Of a stretch of 28,737 nt of DNA, positions 1 through 8,420 are shown piece after piece. The stretch is from contig DAOMOP010000034.1 of NCBI GenBank assembly GCA_035444405.1, positions 1-28,737 on the forward strand, written 5' to 3'. Under the pieces are notes generated by a model, which saw only the letters and a program-made list of their open reading frames with translations, was not told the origin of the DNA and did no database searches. The position numbers were made by a program, and so were the translations under genes. Position 1 is the first letter of the stretch. The number at the start of each line of letters is the position of its first letter. The DNA is from DAOMOP01 sp035444405. Lineage in GTDB: Bacteria; Pseudomonadota; Gammaproteobacteria; Burkholderiales; Rhodocyclaceae.

Positions 1-1
1 C

Positions 2-316
2 GGCGTCGAGGCGATCGTCGCCGAAGGCTTCGAGCGCATCCACCGCACCAACCTGATCGGCATGGGCGTGCTGCCGCTGGAATTCAAGTCCGGCACCACA
101 CGCCAGACGCTGGGCCTGGACGGTACCGAGACCTACGACGTCGTCGGCCGGCGCAAACCGCACGCCGAGCTCACGCTGGTGATCCACCGCAGGAGCGGCG
201 AGACCGTCGAGGTACCGGTGACCAGTCGGCTGGATTCCGACGAGGAGGTCTCGGTATACGAGGCGGGCGGCGTGTTGCAGCGCTTCGCCAAGGATTTTCT
301 GGAAGGGAAGGCTTGA
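2..316 (+). CDS. acnD: Fe/S-dependent 2-methylisocitrate dehydratase AcnD (C-terminal end, partial)
   Basis: The reading frame is open from the left edge and stops at 314-316, giving about 104 C-terminal residues. The first ones, GVEAIVAEGFERIHRTNLIG followed by MGVLPLEFKSG, are typical of the swivelling C-terminal domain of the aconitase superfamily, which includes the substrate-binding Arg and Ser/Gly loops. Aconitases of this group include AcnA and AcnD; the C-terminus alone does not separate them well. The very close downstream prpF makes AcnD, the 2-methylcitrate dehydratase that works together with PrpF, the likely identity. AcnD converts 2-methylcitrate to 2-methyl-trans-aconitate in propionate catabolism in the cytoplasm. 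The catalytic Fe/S cysteines lie outside the window. The stop codon is 32 nt before the prpF start, so the two are surely co-transcribed. Confidence 0.85.
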   Translation, partial: GVEAIVAEGFERIHRTNLIGMGVLPLEFKSGTTRQTLGLDGTETYDVVGRRKPHAELTLVIHRRSGETVEVPVTSRLDSDEEVSVYEAGGVLQRFAKDFLEGKA

Positions 317-348
317 ACCCGGACACGGCACGACAGGACGACACTTCG

Positions 349-1536
349 ATGACCCACATCCCACAAATCAGGATTCCCGCCACCTATATGCGGGGCGGCA
401 CCAGCAAGGGCGTGTTCTTCCGCCTGCAGGACCTGCCGGAACGCTGCCAGGTGCCGGGCGAGGCGCGCGACCGGATGTTCATGCGCGTCATCGGCAGCCC
501 CGACCCCTATGCCGCGCACATCGACGGCATGGGCGGGGCGACCTCCAGTACCAGCAAATGCGTGATCCTGTCGAAGAGCCGCCGGCCGGACCACGATGTG
601 GACTATCTCTACGGCCAGGTCGCCATCGACAAGGACTTCGTGGACTGGTCGGGCAACTGCGGCAACCTGTCCACCGCCGCGGGCGCCTTTGCCGTCCATG
701 CCGGGCTGATCGACTCGGCGCGCGTGCCGGACAACGGCGTGTGCGTGGTGCGCATCTGGCAGGCCAACATCGGCAAGACCATCCTCGCCCACGTGCCGGT
801 CACCGACGGCCAGGTGCAGGAAACCGGCGATTTCGAGCTCGACGGCGTCACCTTCCCGGCCGCCGAGATCGTGCTGGAGTTCCTCGACCCGTCCGACGAC
901 GGCGATGCGGGCGGGGCGATGTTTCCCACCGGCAATCCGGTCGATGAGCTGGAGGTGCCCGGCGTCGGGACCTTGCGCGCCACGATGATCAACGCCGGCA
1001 TCCCCACCGTGTTCGTCAACGCCGAGGACATCGGCTACCGCGGCACCGAACTGCGCGAGGACATCAACGACAAGCCGGAGGCGCTCGCGCGCTTCGAGGC
1101 CATCCGCGTCGCCGGTGCGCTGCGCATGGGGCTGATCCGGACCGCGGAAGAGGCCGCCACCCGCCAGCACACCCCGAAGATCGCCTTCGTCTCCGGGCCC
1201 AGCGATTACCGCTGCGCCAGCGGCAAGCCGGTCGCGGCCGCCGACGTGGATCTGCTGGTGCGCGCGCTGTCGATGGGCAAGCTGCACCACGCGATGATGG
1301 GCACGGCAGCGGTCGCCATCGGCACGGCGGCCGCGATTCCCGGTACGCTGGTCAATCTCGCCGCCGGTGGGGGCGAGCGCCGCGCCGTACGTTTCGGCCA
1401 CCCGTCGGGTACCTTGCGCGTCGGCGCCGAGGCCCGCCTGGTTGACGGCCAGTGGCGCGTCACCAAGGCGGTCATGAGCCGCTCGGCGCGCATCCTCATG
1501 GAAGGCTGGGTGCGCGTACCCGGCAACGCATTCTGA
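349..1536 (+). CDS. prpF: 2-methylaconitate cis-trans isomerase PrpF
   Basis: A 395-residue protein, the usual length of PrpF. It begins MTHIPQIRIPATYMRGGTSK and continues with GVFFRLQDLPE, the hallmark start of the family. The downstream TSSTSKCVIL segment and NCGNLSTA match the two conserved loops of this diaminopimelate-epimerase-like fold; the Lys of SSTSK corresponds to the region of the catalytic lysine known in PrpF. The reading frame could run back to a TTG at 313, but the ATG at 349 gives the family N-terminus and was chosen. PrpF isomerises the AcnD product so that it can be hydrated to 2-methylisocitrate. It sits between acnD and a lyase gene with short spacers on the same strand, forming one operon. 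The assignment is firm. Confidence 0.93.
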   Translation: MTHIPQIRIPATYMRGGTSKGVFFRLQDLPERCQVPGEARDRMFMRVIGSPDPYAAHIDGMGGATSSTSKCVILSKSRRPDHDVDYLYGQVAIDKDFVDWSGNCGNLSTAAGAFAVHAGLIDSARVPDNGVCVVRIWQANIGKTILAHVPVTDGQVQETGDFELDGVTFPAAEIVLEFLDPSDDGDAGGAMFPTGNPVDELEVPGVGTLRATMINAGIPTVFVNAEDIGYRGTELREDINDKPEALARFEAIRVAGALRMGLIRTAEEAATRQHTPKIAFVSGPSDYRCASGKPVAAADVDLLVRALSMGKLHHAMMGTAAVAIGTAAAIPGTLVNLAAGGGERRAVRFGHPSGTLRVGAEARLVDGQWRVTKAVMSRSARILMEGWVRVPGNAF

Positions 1537-1563
1537 CTTTTCCCCCGATCTCTGGAGACTCCC

Positions 1564-2424
1564 ATGTCCACCCGCAAGACTCTCAAGGCCCTCGTCGAAG
1601 CCCGCCGTGGCGTGATCGTGCCGGGCGCCTTCAACGCCCTGTCGGCCCGGGTCGTCGAAGACCTCGGTTTCGAGGCCATCTACGTCACCGGCGCCGGTGT
1701 CACCAACATGTGGTTCGGCATGCCCGACCAGGGCTTCATGGGCCTGGCCGAGATCGCCGATCACACCGCGCGCATCCGCGACGCGGTGGAAGTGCCGCTG
1801 ATCGTCGATGCCGACACCGGCTTCGGCAATGCCGTGAACGTCTATCACACCGTGCGCACGCTCGAGCGTGCCGGTGCCGACTGCATTCAGCTCGAAGACC
1901 AGGTGGCGCCCAAGCGCTGCGGCCACTTCAACGGCAAGGACGTGATCGGCACCGAAGAGGCGGTCGGCAAGATCAAGGCCGCCGTCGATGCACGTCGCGA
2001 CGAGAACCTGCTGATCATGGCACGCACCGACGCCGCCGCGGTGCACGGCTTCGAAGCGGCCGTCGAGCGTGCGCAGCAGTTCGCCGAGGCCGGCGCCGAC
2101 ATCCTGTTCGTCGAGGCGGTCACCTCCGCCGACGAAATCCGCGCCCTGTCCCAGCGCCTGCCGTGCCCGCAACTGATGAACATGGTCATCGGCGGCAAGA
2201 CGCCGATCTTCAACGCCGATGAGCTCGCCGAGCTCGGCTACGGCATCGTGCTGTACGCGAACGCCGCGCTGCAGGGCGCGGTGATGGGGATGCAAAAGGC
2301 GCTCACCGTGCTGCGCGACGAGAAGGCGGTGAAAGAGTCCAGCGGGCTGGTCACCTCCTTCGCGGAGCGCCAGCGCCTGGTCGGCAAACCCGGGTGGGAC
2401 GCGCTGGAGAAGCGTTACACCTGA
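1564..2424 (+). CDS. Isocitrate lyase/PEP mutase family lyase, candidate 2-methylisocitrate lyase
   Basis: A 286-residue protein 27 nt downstream of prpF, with a GGAG ribosome binding site just before the ATG. It shows the superfamily signatures IVDADTGFGN (Mg2+-binding Asp residues), QLEDQ, KRCGH with the catalytic Cys, and MARTDA. These place it in the isocitrate lyase/PEP mutase superfamily, whose members cleave C-C bonds of 2-hydroxy or 2-methyl di- and tricarboxylates. Its position suggests it cleaves 2-methylisocitrate to pyruvate and succinate, as PrpB does. However, after KRCGH it reads FNGKDVI rather than the RPNKxIV of enterobacterial PrpB, and NMVIGGKTPIF replaces the PrpB-type NITEFGxTPLF. 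It therefore looks more like the dimethylmalate-lyase/oxaloacetate-hydrolase type branch. The substrate is uncertain, so no symbol is given. Confidence 0.85.
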   Translation: MSTRKTLKALVEARRGVIVPGAFNALSARVVEDLGFEAIYVTGAGVTNMWFGMPDQGFMGLAEIADHTARIRDAVEVPLIVDADTGFGNAVNVYHTVRTLERAGADCIQLEDQVAPKRCGHFNGKDVIGTEEAVGKIKAAVDARRDENLLIMARTDAAAVHGFEAAVERAQQFAEAGADILFVEAVTSADEIRALSQRLPCPQLMNMVIGGKTPIFNADELAELGYGIVLYANAALQGAVMGMQKALTVLRDEKAVKESSGLVTSFAERQRLVGKPGWDALEKRYT

Positions 2425-2431
2425 GGTTTCC

Positions 2432-2473
2432 CCGCGGGCCGCCCGGCGCGGCATGATCACTCCTCCCTTTTTT
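2432..2473 (+). terminator. Possible terminator of the acnD-prpF-lyase operon
   Basis: Eight bases after the lyase stop codon, a very GC-rich imperfect hairpin (2432-2451; outer arms CCGCG/CGCGG, with a bulge before a short inner stem) is followed after about 16 nt by a run of six T (2468-2473). The spacing between stem and T-run is longer than in a classical intrinsic terminator, so the call is weak. The rest of the 253-nt gap before the convergent antiporter gene shows no gene I can support. Confidence 0.35.
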
Positions 2474-2677
2474 GTATGTTGGTTCTACGGGTCTTTTGTA
2501 GAGGATCGTCATCCACGAATGCAGTGCGCTGTGAATCGGCCCGGTGGCGAGCCATCCCCGCCTGACCGTCCGCGGCGGGCTCTGCTCTTGATCGGCGCCC
2601 TGCTGCGCGGCTTCGGGGCGAGCCAAGACCGGCGCCGGATCGGCGGGCCAAACCAAAACGCTGCAGGTTCGCGTCCG

Positions 2678-4759
2678 TCACCGTTCGGTGCGCGGCGCGC
2701 CGGAAGCCTCCACCGCGCCGGGGTGGCTGCGCGCGAGGTCGACCATGCGACGCTCGATGTGCTCGATCAGCTTGCGGCTTTCCGACGGCTGCAGCACGCC
2801 TTCGTCCGCGAGGTGCTGCACCGCTTCGCGCTGCCGGTTTAGCAACAGGCGTATTGCCGTGTAGGTTTCCAGGCGGGCAACCATCGCGCCGTGCTCGTTG
2901 CGGAAGTGCTGCAAGCACTCGTGCGCGAGGCGCAGATTGTCGGCGATCTGTCGCTGCGCCGCGTGCGCCGTCGCCTCGTCGGGCGCCAGCCGCGGCGCGA
3001 TCGCCTGCTGCGCCTGCTGGGCCTGGAGATAGCCGCGCAGCGTGCCGTACACCACGCACAGATGACCAACGCGCGTACCGCGCGACCACCCCGGCCGGCC
3101 GTTTCGTCCGGCCCAGTCGTCGCCCGACCACAGCGCAAGCAGGCCGCTCCTGGGGCCGAGCTCCGGCACGCCGTCGAGTGCCGACTCGACCGCCTCGACC
3201 AACCGCACCGTCGCGTCCTTGTCGAGCAGCCCTTCGTTGAACTGGTTCCAGTAGTGCTGTCGTTCGCTTTCGAGCAGCTGGCGTTTGTAAAAGATTTCAA
3301 AGTCCTCGGCCGGCTCCGGCGCGCGCGGCGCGAACGCGTCGCCGAGCTTGAGCCGGCCCAGGCTTTGCTCGATCGCGGGCCAGTCGGCGTGCGCCAGCAA
3401 TGCGTCCTGGCGCAGCGTCGCGAGCAGCGCGGCGACGTCGCGCTCGACCCAGTCTGCCGCCCTGGCGACGGTCGCCTGCTTGGCCGCAGGCAGCCGGGCG
3501 AGACCGAGGCGCTCGAGCACGGCCCGTATCGTTCCGCCGTTGATCACGATGCTCAGCACGACCAGGCCGGCGGTCAGAAACAGCACCTGCTCGCGCAGCG
3601 CCTGCGCAATCAGGCTCTGCTGCGCGACGGTCAGCGCGAGCGCCAGGGCAACGGCGCCGCGCAGCCCGCCCCACGCCAGCACGATCGCCTTGTCGCGCGT
3701 CAGGCCGATGCCGATGCGCGCCAGCAGTGGCGAGAGCAGCGCGATGGTCGTGGCGCGGATCAGGTTCACGCCGAGGTAGAGCAGCAGCAGGCTCAGCCAC
3801 AGCTCGAGCGGCGGCAACACCACCGCGCGCGCGATGATGATGCCGACGAGCAGAAAGATCATCGTGTTGAAGATGTAGGCCAGCATCTCCCAGAAGTGGT
3901 GCAGGTAGTGCATCACTTCCGGGCTGAAGCGCGTACGACCGACCCCGGCCAGCAACACGGCCGTGGTCACCACCGCGACCACGCCCGACGAATGAAAGCC
4001 GTGCTCGGCGACGATGAAGCCAAGATAGGCCGCCGCGATGGTCACGACGGTCTCGAGCACGGCGTCGTTGAAGACCTTGCCGACCCAGAATGCCACCGCG
4101 CCGGCGACGGCGAGCCCCACGAGCGCGCCGACGAACACGACGCGGATGAACTCCTGGCTCACCTGAGCGATGCCGGCGCCCGCCGCGCCGCCCACCACCA
4201 TGCCGTAAAACAGCACGAACACGACGATTGCGGTGCCGTCGTTGAGCAGCGACTCGCCTTCGATCAGCGTCTCGAGGCGCTTGCGCGAGCTCTGCTCCCT
4301 GAGCAGGGACACCACCGCCACCGGGTCGGTGGCGCTGACCAGTGCGCCGAACATCAGGGCCACCGGCCAGGACCAGTCGAGCGGCAGGCCGAGGCGCACC
4401 AGCGCCGCGGTCAGCAGCGCCGCGATCACCATCCCCGGGATCGCCAGCAGCGCGATCTGCGGCAGCATGCGGCGAAACAGGTGGACTTCGAGCCTGAACG
4501 CGGACTCGAAGATCAGCGCCGGAAGAAACAGGAACAGAATCAGCTGCGGTTCGATGCCGGCGACGAGCTCGATGCTGCGGGCCAACTCCGCCGACCAGGC
4601 CGGCAGCCAGTCCTGCTGTGCCAACGCGCCGAGCGCGAGGCCGAACAGCAGCAATGCCACCGAATAGGGCACCTGGCTGCGCGCAAGCAGAAAGCGCAGC
4701 AGTGCGCCGCTCAGCAGCGCGAACACCGCGAACAGCAGAATCGACAGGCCATTGGTCAT
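2678..4759 (-). CDS. CPA1-family Na+/H+ antiporter (NhaP/NHE-like) with long cytoplasmic tail
   Basis: A 693-residue inner-membrane protein. Residues 1 to about 420 are hydrophobic with many transmembrane segments and carry the conserved family motifs SATDPVAVVSLL (ion-binding Asp), EGESLLNDGTAIV and GGLRGAVALALAL. The remaining roughly 270 residues are hydrophilic and helix-rich, resembling the regulatory tail of larger bacterial NhaP or SOS1-like exchangers. The family exchanges Na+ (or K+) for H+. The frame is open to 4813, where it would overlap the upstream gene, but the ATG at 4759 (MTNGLSILLFAV) starts directly before the first membrane helix and was chosen. It lies 47 nt behind the SSF-GGDEF-EAL gene on the same strand, probably in the same transcript, which suggests a shared role in sodium handling. 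Ion preference cannot be read from sequence. Confidence 0.9.
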   Translation of the reverse strand: MTNGLSILLFAVFALLSGALLRFLLARSQVPYSVALLLFGLALGALAQQDWLPAWSAELARSIELVAGIEPQLILFLFLPALIFESAFRLEVHLFRRMLPQIALLAIPGMVIAALLTAALVRLGLPLDWSWPVALMFGALVSATDPVAVVSLLREQSSRKRLETLIEGESLLNDGTAIVVFVLFYGMVVGGAAGAGIAQVSQEFIRVVFVGALVGLAVAGAVAFWVGKVFNDAVLETVVTIAAAYLGFIVAEHGFHSSGVVAVVTTAVLLAGVGRTRFSPEVMHYLHHFWEMLAYIFNTMIFLLVGIIIARAVVLPPLELWLSLLLLYLGVNLIRATTIALLSPLLARIGIGLTRDKAIVLAWGGLRGAVALALALTVAQQSLIAQALREQVLFLTAGLVVLSIVINGGTIRAVLERLGLARLPAAKQATVARAADWVERDVAALLATLRQDALLAHADWPAIEQSLGRLKLGDAFAPRAPEPAEDFEIFYKRQLLESERQHYWNQFNEGLLDKDATVRLVEAVESALDGVPELGPRSGLLALWSGDDWAGRNGRPGWSRGTRVGHLCVVYGTLRGYLQAQQAQQAIAPRLAPDEATAHAAQRQIADNLRLAHECLQHFRNEHGAMVARLETYTAIRLLLNRQREAVQHLADEGVLQPSESRKLIEHIERRMVDLARSHPGAVEASGAPRTER

Positions 4760-4806
4760 GACTCGCTCCCGCACGCGAACCGTATCGCCCGCAGCAAAGC
4801 CGACCG

Positions 4807-7800
4807 CTACCACGTCCGCCGCGCGGCAATGAGCGCCTCGGCCGAGGCCGCGTCGAGCGGCCGGCCGAAGTAATAGCCCTGCCCGTAGTGCACGCCGAGT
4901 GCCCGCAGACGCGCGAGCTGGCGCTCGTTCTCGACGCCTTCGGCAATGAGGTCCATGCCGAGGGTGCGGGCGAGCGCGACGATGGTTTCGATGATCTCGG
5001 CGTTGCGGCGATCGATGTCCATGCGGCGCACGAACGACGCGTCGATCTTCAGCGTGTCGAGCGGAAAGCGGTGCAGATAGGACAGCGACGAGTAGCCGGT
5101 GCCGAAATCATCCATCAGCAGCGTGATTCCGAGGGCGTGAAGCTTCTCGAGCACGGCGGCCGCCGCCTCGGCGTGCGCCATGATCACCGTCTCGGTCACC
5201 TCGAGCTTGAGGCTGGCGACATCGAGGTCGGTCTCGGCCAGCACGGCCTCGATCTGCGGCACCAGGTCGGGCTGCACGAACTGCCGGCCGGCGAGGTTCA
5301 CGCTGATCTGCAGTGGCGGATGGTCCGCATGGCGAAGCTGCCAGGCGCGCATCTGCCGGCAGGCCTCGCGCAACACCCAATGGCCGATCTGCACGATCAG
5401 GCCGGTCTCCTCGGTGAGCGGGATGAACTCGACCGGCGGCACCAGGCTGCCGTCCGGCCTTCGCATGCGCACGAGCGCCTCGAAACCCGCCAGGTGACCC
5501 GTTTGCAGCGACACCAGCGGCTGATAATGGACGCAGAACTCCTCGCCGCGGATCACCGCATGGCGCAGCTCGGTCTCCATCTTCAACAGCGCGACGACCC
5601 GCTCGCGCATGTCGGCCGCGAACAGCTCATGGCAGGCGCCGCCACGCTGCGCGGCGGTGTGCGCGGCGGTCTCGGCGTCGCGCAGCATTTCGCCCGCATC
5701 GATACCGGCCGCGCGGCCGAGCACGATACCGATGCTGGCGGTCGCAAAGAGCTCGTGGCCCTCGAGGTTGAAGCCGAGCGCCAGCGCGGCTTGCGCCTTC
5801 TCGGCGAAGCGTACCGCGTCGGCGACATCGGTCGTCTCGTCGAGAACAATGGCGAAGCCCTCGCCGCCGACTCGGGCGAGCGTGTCGCCGGCGCGCAAAC
5901 CGGCATGCAGGCGCTGTGCGATCGCGATCAGCAACTGGTTGGCGACCGTCGGGCCGAGGCTGTCGGTGACCAAGGAAAGGCGGTCGAGTAGCACGAAGAG
6001 CAGTGCGAAGCCGCGGCGCGGATCGCTGCGGCTGCGCTCGAGGGCCTCGTCGATGCGCGTGAGCAGCATCGCGCGGTTGGGTAAGCCAGTCAGGCTGTCG
6101 CGCAGCAACTCCTCGCGCACCACCGACGCGAGCATGACGCGCGCCGAAGCCGAACCGATGACACCGGCCAGGCGCGCCTCGCAGTAGCCGGCCAGTTCCG
6201 CGTCGATCTCTTTCGGCCAGTCGAGGCCGCGCTGGCGGGCATAACGCTCGAGCTCCAGGTGTGCATCGCGCGCGCCGAGAAAGCGCGTCATCAAGGCCTC
6301 GAGATCGGGCAGCGAGCCGCTCGCCCGCCATGCCAGGTCCGCGCCGCGATCGAAGCGAAAGACATCGACGAACAGTGCCGCCTGGGTCTGCTCGACGCTG
6401 CTCTGACCGCTGGCGACCGACACGGTGACGTAGCCGCCGATATTGGCGAGCAGGCTCCAGAGCATCGCATGGCTGATCTCGTCGAGCCCCTCCAGACCGA
6501 ACAGCGCGAGCGGCCGCAACAACGCGATGCCGAACGGGCCCTCGTCGAGCAGCTCACCGGGCAGCCAGCCGGAACGCGCGAACGCCGGCAGCATCAGCGT
6601 ATATGCCCATACCGCGAACCCGGCGCCGAGTCCGGCGAGCGCACCGCTCTTGGTGCCCCCCTTCCAGTAGATGCCGCCGAGCAGCGCCGGCGCGAACTGT
6701 GCGACCGCAGCGAACGAGATGAGCCCGATCGCCACCAGCGCATAGGCCTCGCCGGCCAGCCGGTAGTAGGCGTAACCGAGCAGCAGGCCAACCAGAATGG
6801 TGGCGCGCCGGATGCCCAGCAAGAGCGGCGACAGATCGGTACGACCGGCCAGGCGCAGCGCCTTGATGCGCAACAGCACGGGCATGACGAGATCGTTGCA
6901 GACCATCGTCGACAAGGCGATGATTTCGACGATCACCATGCCGGTGGCGGCGGAGAAGCCGCCGAGAAAGACCAGCAGCGCCAGCGCTCGCTGCTCCGCC
7001 GCCAGCGGCAGGATCAGCACGAAGGTGTCGGGGTCCGCACCGTCGCTGCCGAAATGCAGCAGCCCGCCGAACGCGATCGGCAGCACGAACAGCGTGAACA
7101 GGAACAAATAGAGCGGAAAGAGCCAGATCGCCTTGTTGAGGTGCACTTCGTCGACGTTCTCGACCACCGCCACCTGAAACTGCCGTGGCAGAAACATGAT
7201 CGCGAGCATGCCGAGCACGGCGAGCGAGAACAGCGAAATCCAGCTCCGATAGATGTCCGTCTCGCCGCCGCCGATCGTAAACACCGCCGCGATGTCCGGG
7301 TGCTCGGCGGCACGCGCGAAGATGTCGCCGATGCCGCCATACATGCCCCAGGTGACGAAGATGCCGACGGCCAGAAAGGCCAGCAGCTTGACCAGCGACT
7401 CGAACGCGATCGCCGCGACCATGCCCTCGTGGCGCTCGGCCGCGTCGAGCTTGCGCGTACCGAAGACGATGATGAACGCCGCGAGAATCAGCGCGAGATA
7501 CAAGGTCGTGTCGGTCCACAGGCTGTCCGCTGGTCCGGTGGCCGGCACGGCGTGCGGGTAGGCGTGCAACACGTCGAAGCTTGTCGAGATCGCCTTGAGC
7601 TGCAGCGAGATGTACGGGGTGATGCCGACCGCCGCGATCACCGTGACCAGACCGGCGAGCGTCGCGCTTTTGCCGTAGCGCGACGAGATGAAGTCGGCCA
7701 GCGACGTGATGCGGTTTTCCTTGGCGATGCGGATGATCTTGCGCAGCACCACCCACCACAGCGCAACCATCACCGTCGGACCGAGATACACGGGCAGGAA

Positions 7801-8001
7801 GCCGATGCCGCTTTCGGCGGCCCTGCCGACGCTGCCGTAAAAGGTCCATGCCGTCGCATAGACCCCGAGCGACAATGCATAGACATAGGGATTGGCGATC
7901 AGGCTGCGTCCGGCTGCGGCAGCGCGGTCGCCGCGATAAGCGATGTAGAAAAGCAGCCCGAGGTAGGCGCCGGCAACGGCGACGATGATCCATCCAGGCA
8001 C
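4807..8001 (-). CDS. SSF (SLC5-like) transporter-STAC-GGDEF-EAL fusion protein
   Basis: A 1064-residue protein with a GTG start preceded by GGGGGAG. Residues 1 to about 530 form a sodium:solute symporter domain with about 13 membrane helices. Residues about 537-630 (AALFVDVFRF, DLEALMTRFLG, IGSASARVMLASVVREE) match the STAC linker known from SSF-histidine kinases such as CrbS. There is then no PAS or kinase domain. Instead, a GGDEF domain starts at about 634 (RDSLTGLPNRAML), with GGEGF at about 711 in place of GGDEF, LLDRL in place of the DxD metal site and VTDSLG for xNDxxG, so it is probably not a cyclase. An EAL domain follows at about 810-1060 and keeps EALVR, SVNLA, LEVTET, MDDFGTGYSS, LKIDASF, EGVEN and the late Gln (GQGYYFG), so it is probably an active c-di-GMP phosphodiesterase. 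Transport activity or ligand is unknown. The small membrane-protein gene 52 nt upstream is probably its partner. Confidence 0.9.
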   Translation of the reverse strand: MPGWIIVAVAGAYLGLLFYIAYRGDRAAAAGRSLIANPYVYALSLGVYATAWTFYGSVGRAAESGIGFLPVYLGPTVMVALWWVVLRKIIRIAKENRITSLADFISSRYGKSATLAGLVTVIAAVGITPYISLQLKAISTSFDVLHAYPHAVPATGPADSLWTDTTLYLALILAAFIIVFGTRKLDAAERHEGMVAAIAFESLVKLLAFLAVGIFVTWGMYGGIGDIFARAAEHPDIAAVFTIGGGETDIYRSWISLFSLAVLGMLAIMFLPRQFQVAVVENVDEVHLNKAIWLFPLYLFLFTLFVLPIAFGGLLHFGSDGADPDTFVLILPLAAEQRALALLVFLGGFSAATGMVIVEIIALSTMVCNDLVMPVLLRIKALRLAGRTDLSPLLLGIRRATILVGLLLGYAYYRLAGEAYALVAIGLISFAAVAQFAPALLGGIYWKGGTKSGALAGLGAGFAVWAYTLMLPAFARSGWLPGELLDEGPFGIALLRPLALFGLEGLDEISHAMLWSLLANIGGYVTVSVASGQSSVEQTQAALFVDVFRFDRGADLAWRASGSLPDLEALMTRFLGARDAHLELERYARQRGLDWPKEIDAELAGYCEARLAGVIGSASARVMLASVVREELLRDSLTGLPNRAMLLTRIDEALERSRSDPRRGFALLFVLLDRLSLVTDSLGPTVANQLLIAIAQRLHAGLRAGDTLARVGGEGFAIVLDETTDVADAVRFAEKAQAALALGFNLEGHELFATASIGIVLGRAAGIDAGEMLRDAETAAHTAAQRGGACHELFAADMRERVVALLKMETELRHAVIRGEEFCVHYQPLVSLQTGHLAGFEALVRMRRPDGSLVPPVEFIPLTEETGLIVQIGHWVLREACRQMRAWQLRHADHPPLQISVNLAGRQFVQPDLVPQIEAVLAETDLDVASLKLEVTETVIMAHAEAAAAVLEKLHALGITLLMDDFGTGYSSLSYLHRFPLDTLKIDASFVRRMDIDRRNAEIIETIVALARTLGMDLIAEGVENERQLARLRALGVHYGQGYYFGRPLDAASAEALIAARRTW

Positions 8002-8053
8002 GCTTCGCTCCCCCGTGCCGGTTCACCCGGGCCGGCCATCGCGCAACCTGTCG

Positions 8054-8251
8054 TCATCGCTTCTCGACCACCCGCGCCAGCAGCACGATCAGCAGTGCCC
8101 ACGCGGCATAGACATACGCATACAGCAGCGGAATGGTCCCGATCAGCAGAGGTCGGTTGAATAACGCCAGCAACGGATAGTTGAACAACAAACAGCCAAG
8201 CAGGAACAATCCCACCAGACGCTCGATCTTGACGTTGGGCTTGTTCGTCAT
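8054..8251 (-). CDS. Small two-helix membrane protein paired with the SSF fusion
   Basis: A 65-residue protein starting at ATG 8251. The first residues are polar (MTNKPNVKIERLV). Two hydrophobic stretches follow, residues about 13-32 and 38-58, separated by FNRPLLIG, and the protein ends in the basic ARVVEKR. Similar small proteins with a central FNRP motif are commonly encoded directly in front of SSF-type sensor transporters; I recall this pattern but cannot check it here. It ends 52 nt before the SSF-STAC-GGDEF-EAL gene on the same strand, so a role as a subunit or stability partner of that transporter domain is plausible. The frame is open upstream to 8440 but those residues look like non-coding translation. 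The biochemical function is unknown. Confidence 0.75.
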   Translation of the reverse strand: MTNKPNVKIERLVGLFLLGCLLFNYPLLALFNRPLLIGTIPLLYAYVYAAWALLIVLLARVVEKR

Positions 8252-8318
8252 GTCTTTCACCGATCGGCCAGCGATTTCCGAAGCGCAGAGAGGCCTTTCT
8301 TGCAGCATAGACAAGCAC

Positions 8319-8343
8319 GCGTACCGCAGCAACGGCGGTACGC
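8319..8343 (-). terminator. Hairpin downstream of the V/A-ATPase operon, possible terminator
   Basis: A perfect 9-bp inverted repeat (GCGTACCGC / GCGGTACGC) with a 7-nt loop lies about 80 nt past the stop of the last ATPase gene and about 70 nt before the next gene on the same strand. The sequence after it on the transcribed strand is only mildly T-rich, so termination may be partial or the hairpin may serve as an mRNA 3' end. The rest of 8252-8420 holds no gene I can support. Confidence 0.4.
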
Positions 8344-8420
8344 CCAAGCCCCGTCCACGCCAACCGCGCCGGCTGCGCGGCCCGGGCGCACTTCGTGCAG
8401 ACGTGCCGCGCGGCACTCGC

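Noticed and set aside
133..2460. A 775-residue open frame opposite acnD/prpF/lyase
   Set aside because: It runs antisense through three well-recognised genes, its composition is Gly/Ala/Arg/His/Asp-rich, and it shows no family motif; it is a by-product of high GC.
2891..4873. A 660-residue plus-strand open frame opposite the antiporter
   Set aside because: Antisense to a clear CPA1 antiporter; the translation is a Gln/Arg/His-rich low-complexity series with no domain.
6259..8160. A 633-residue plus-strand open frame opposite the SSF part
   Set aside because: Antisense to the SSF domain, which has clear helices and motifs; the shadow frame is Arg/Gln/Asp-rich without motifs.
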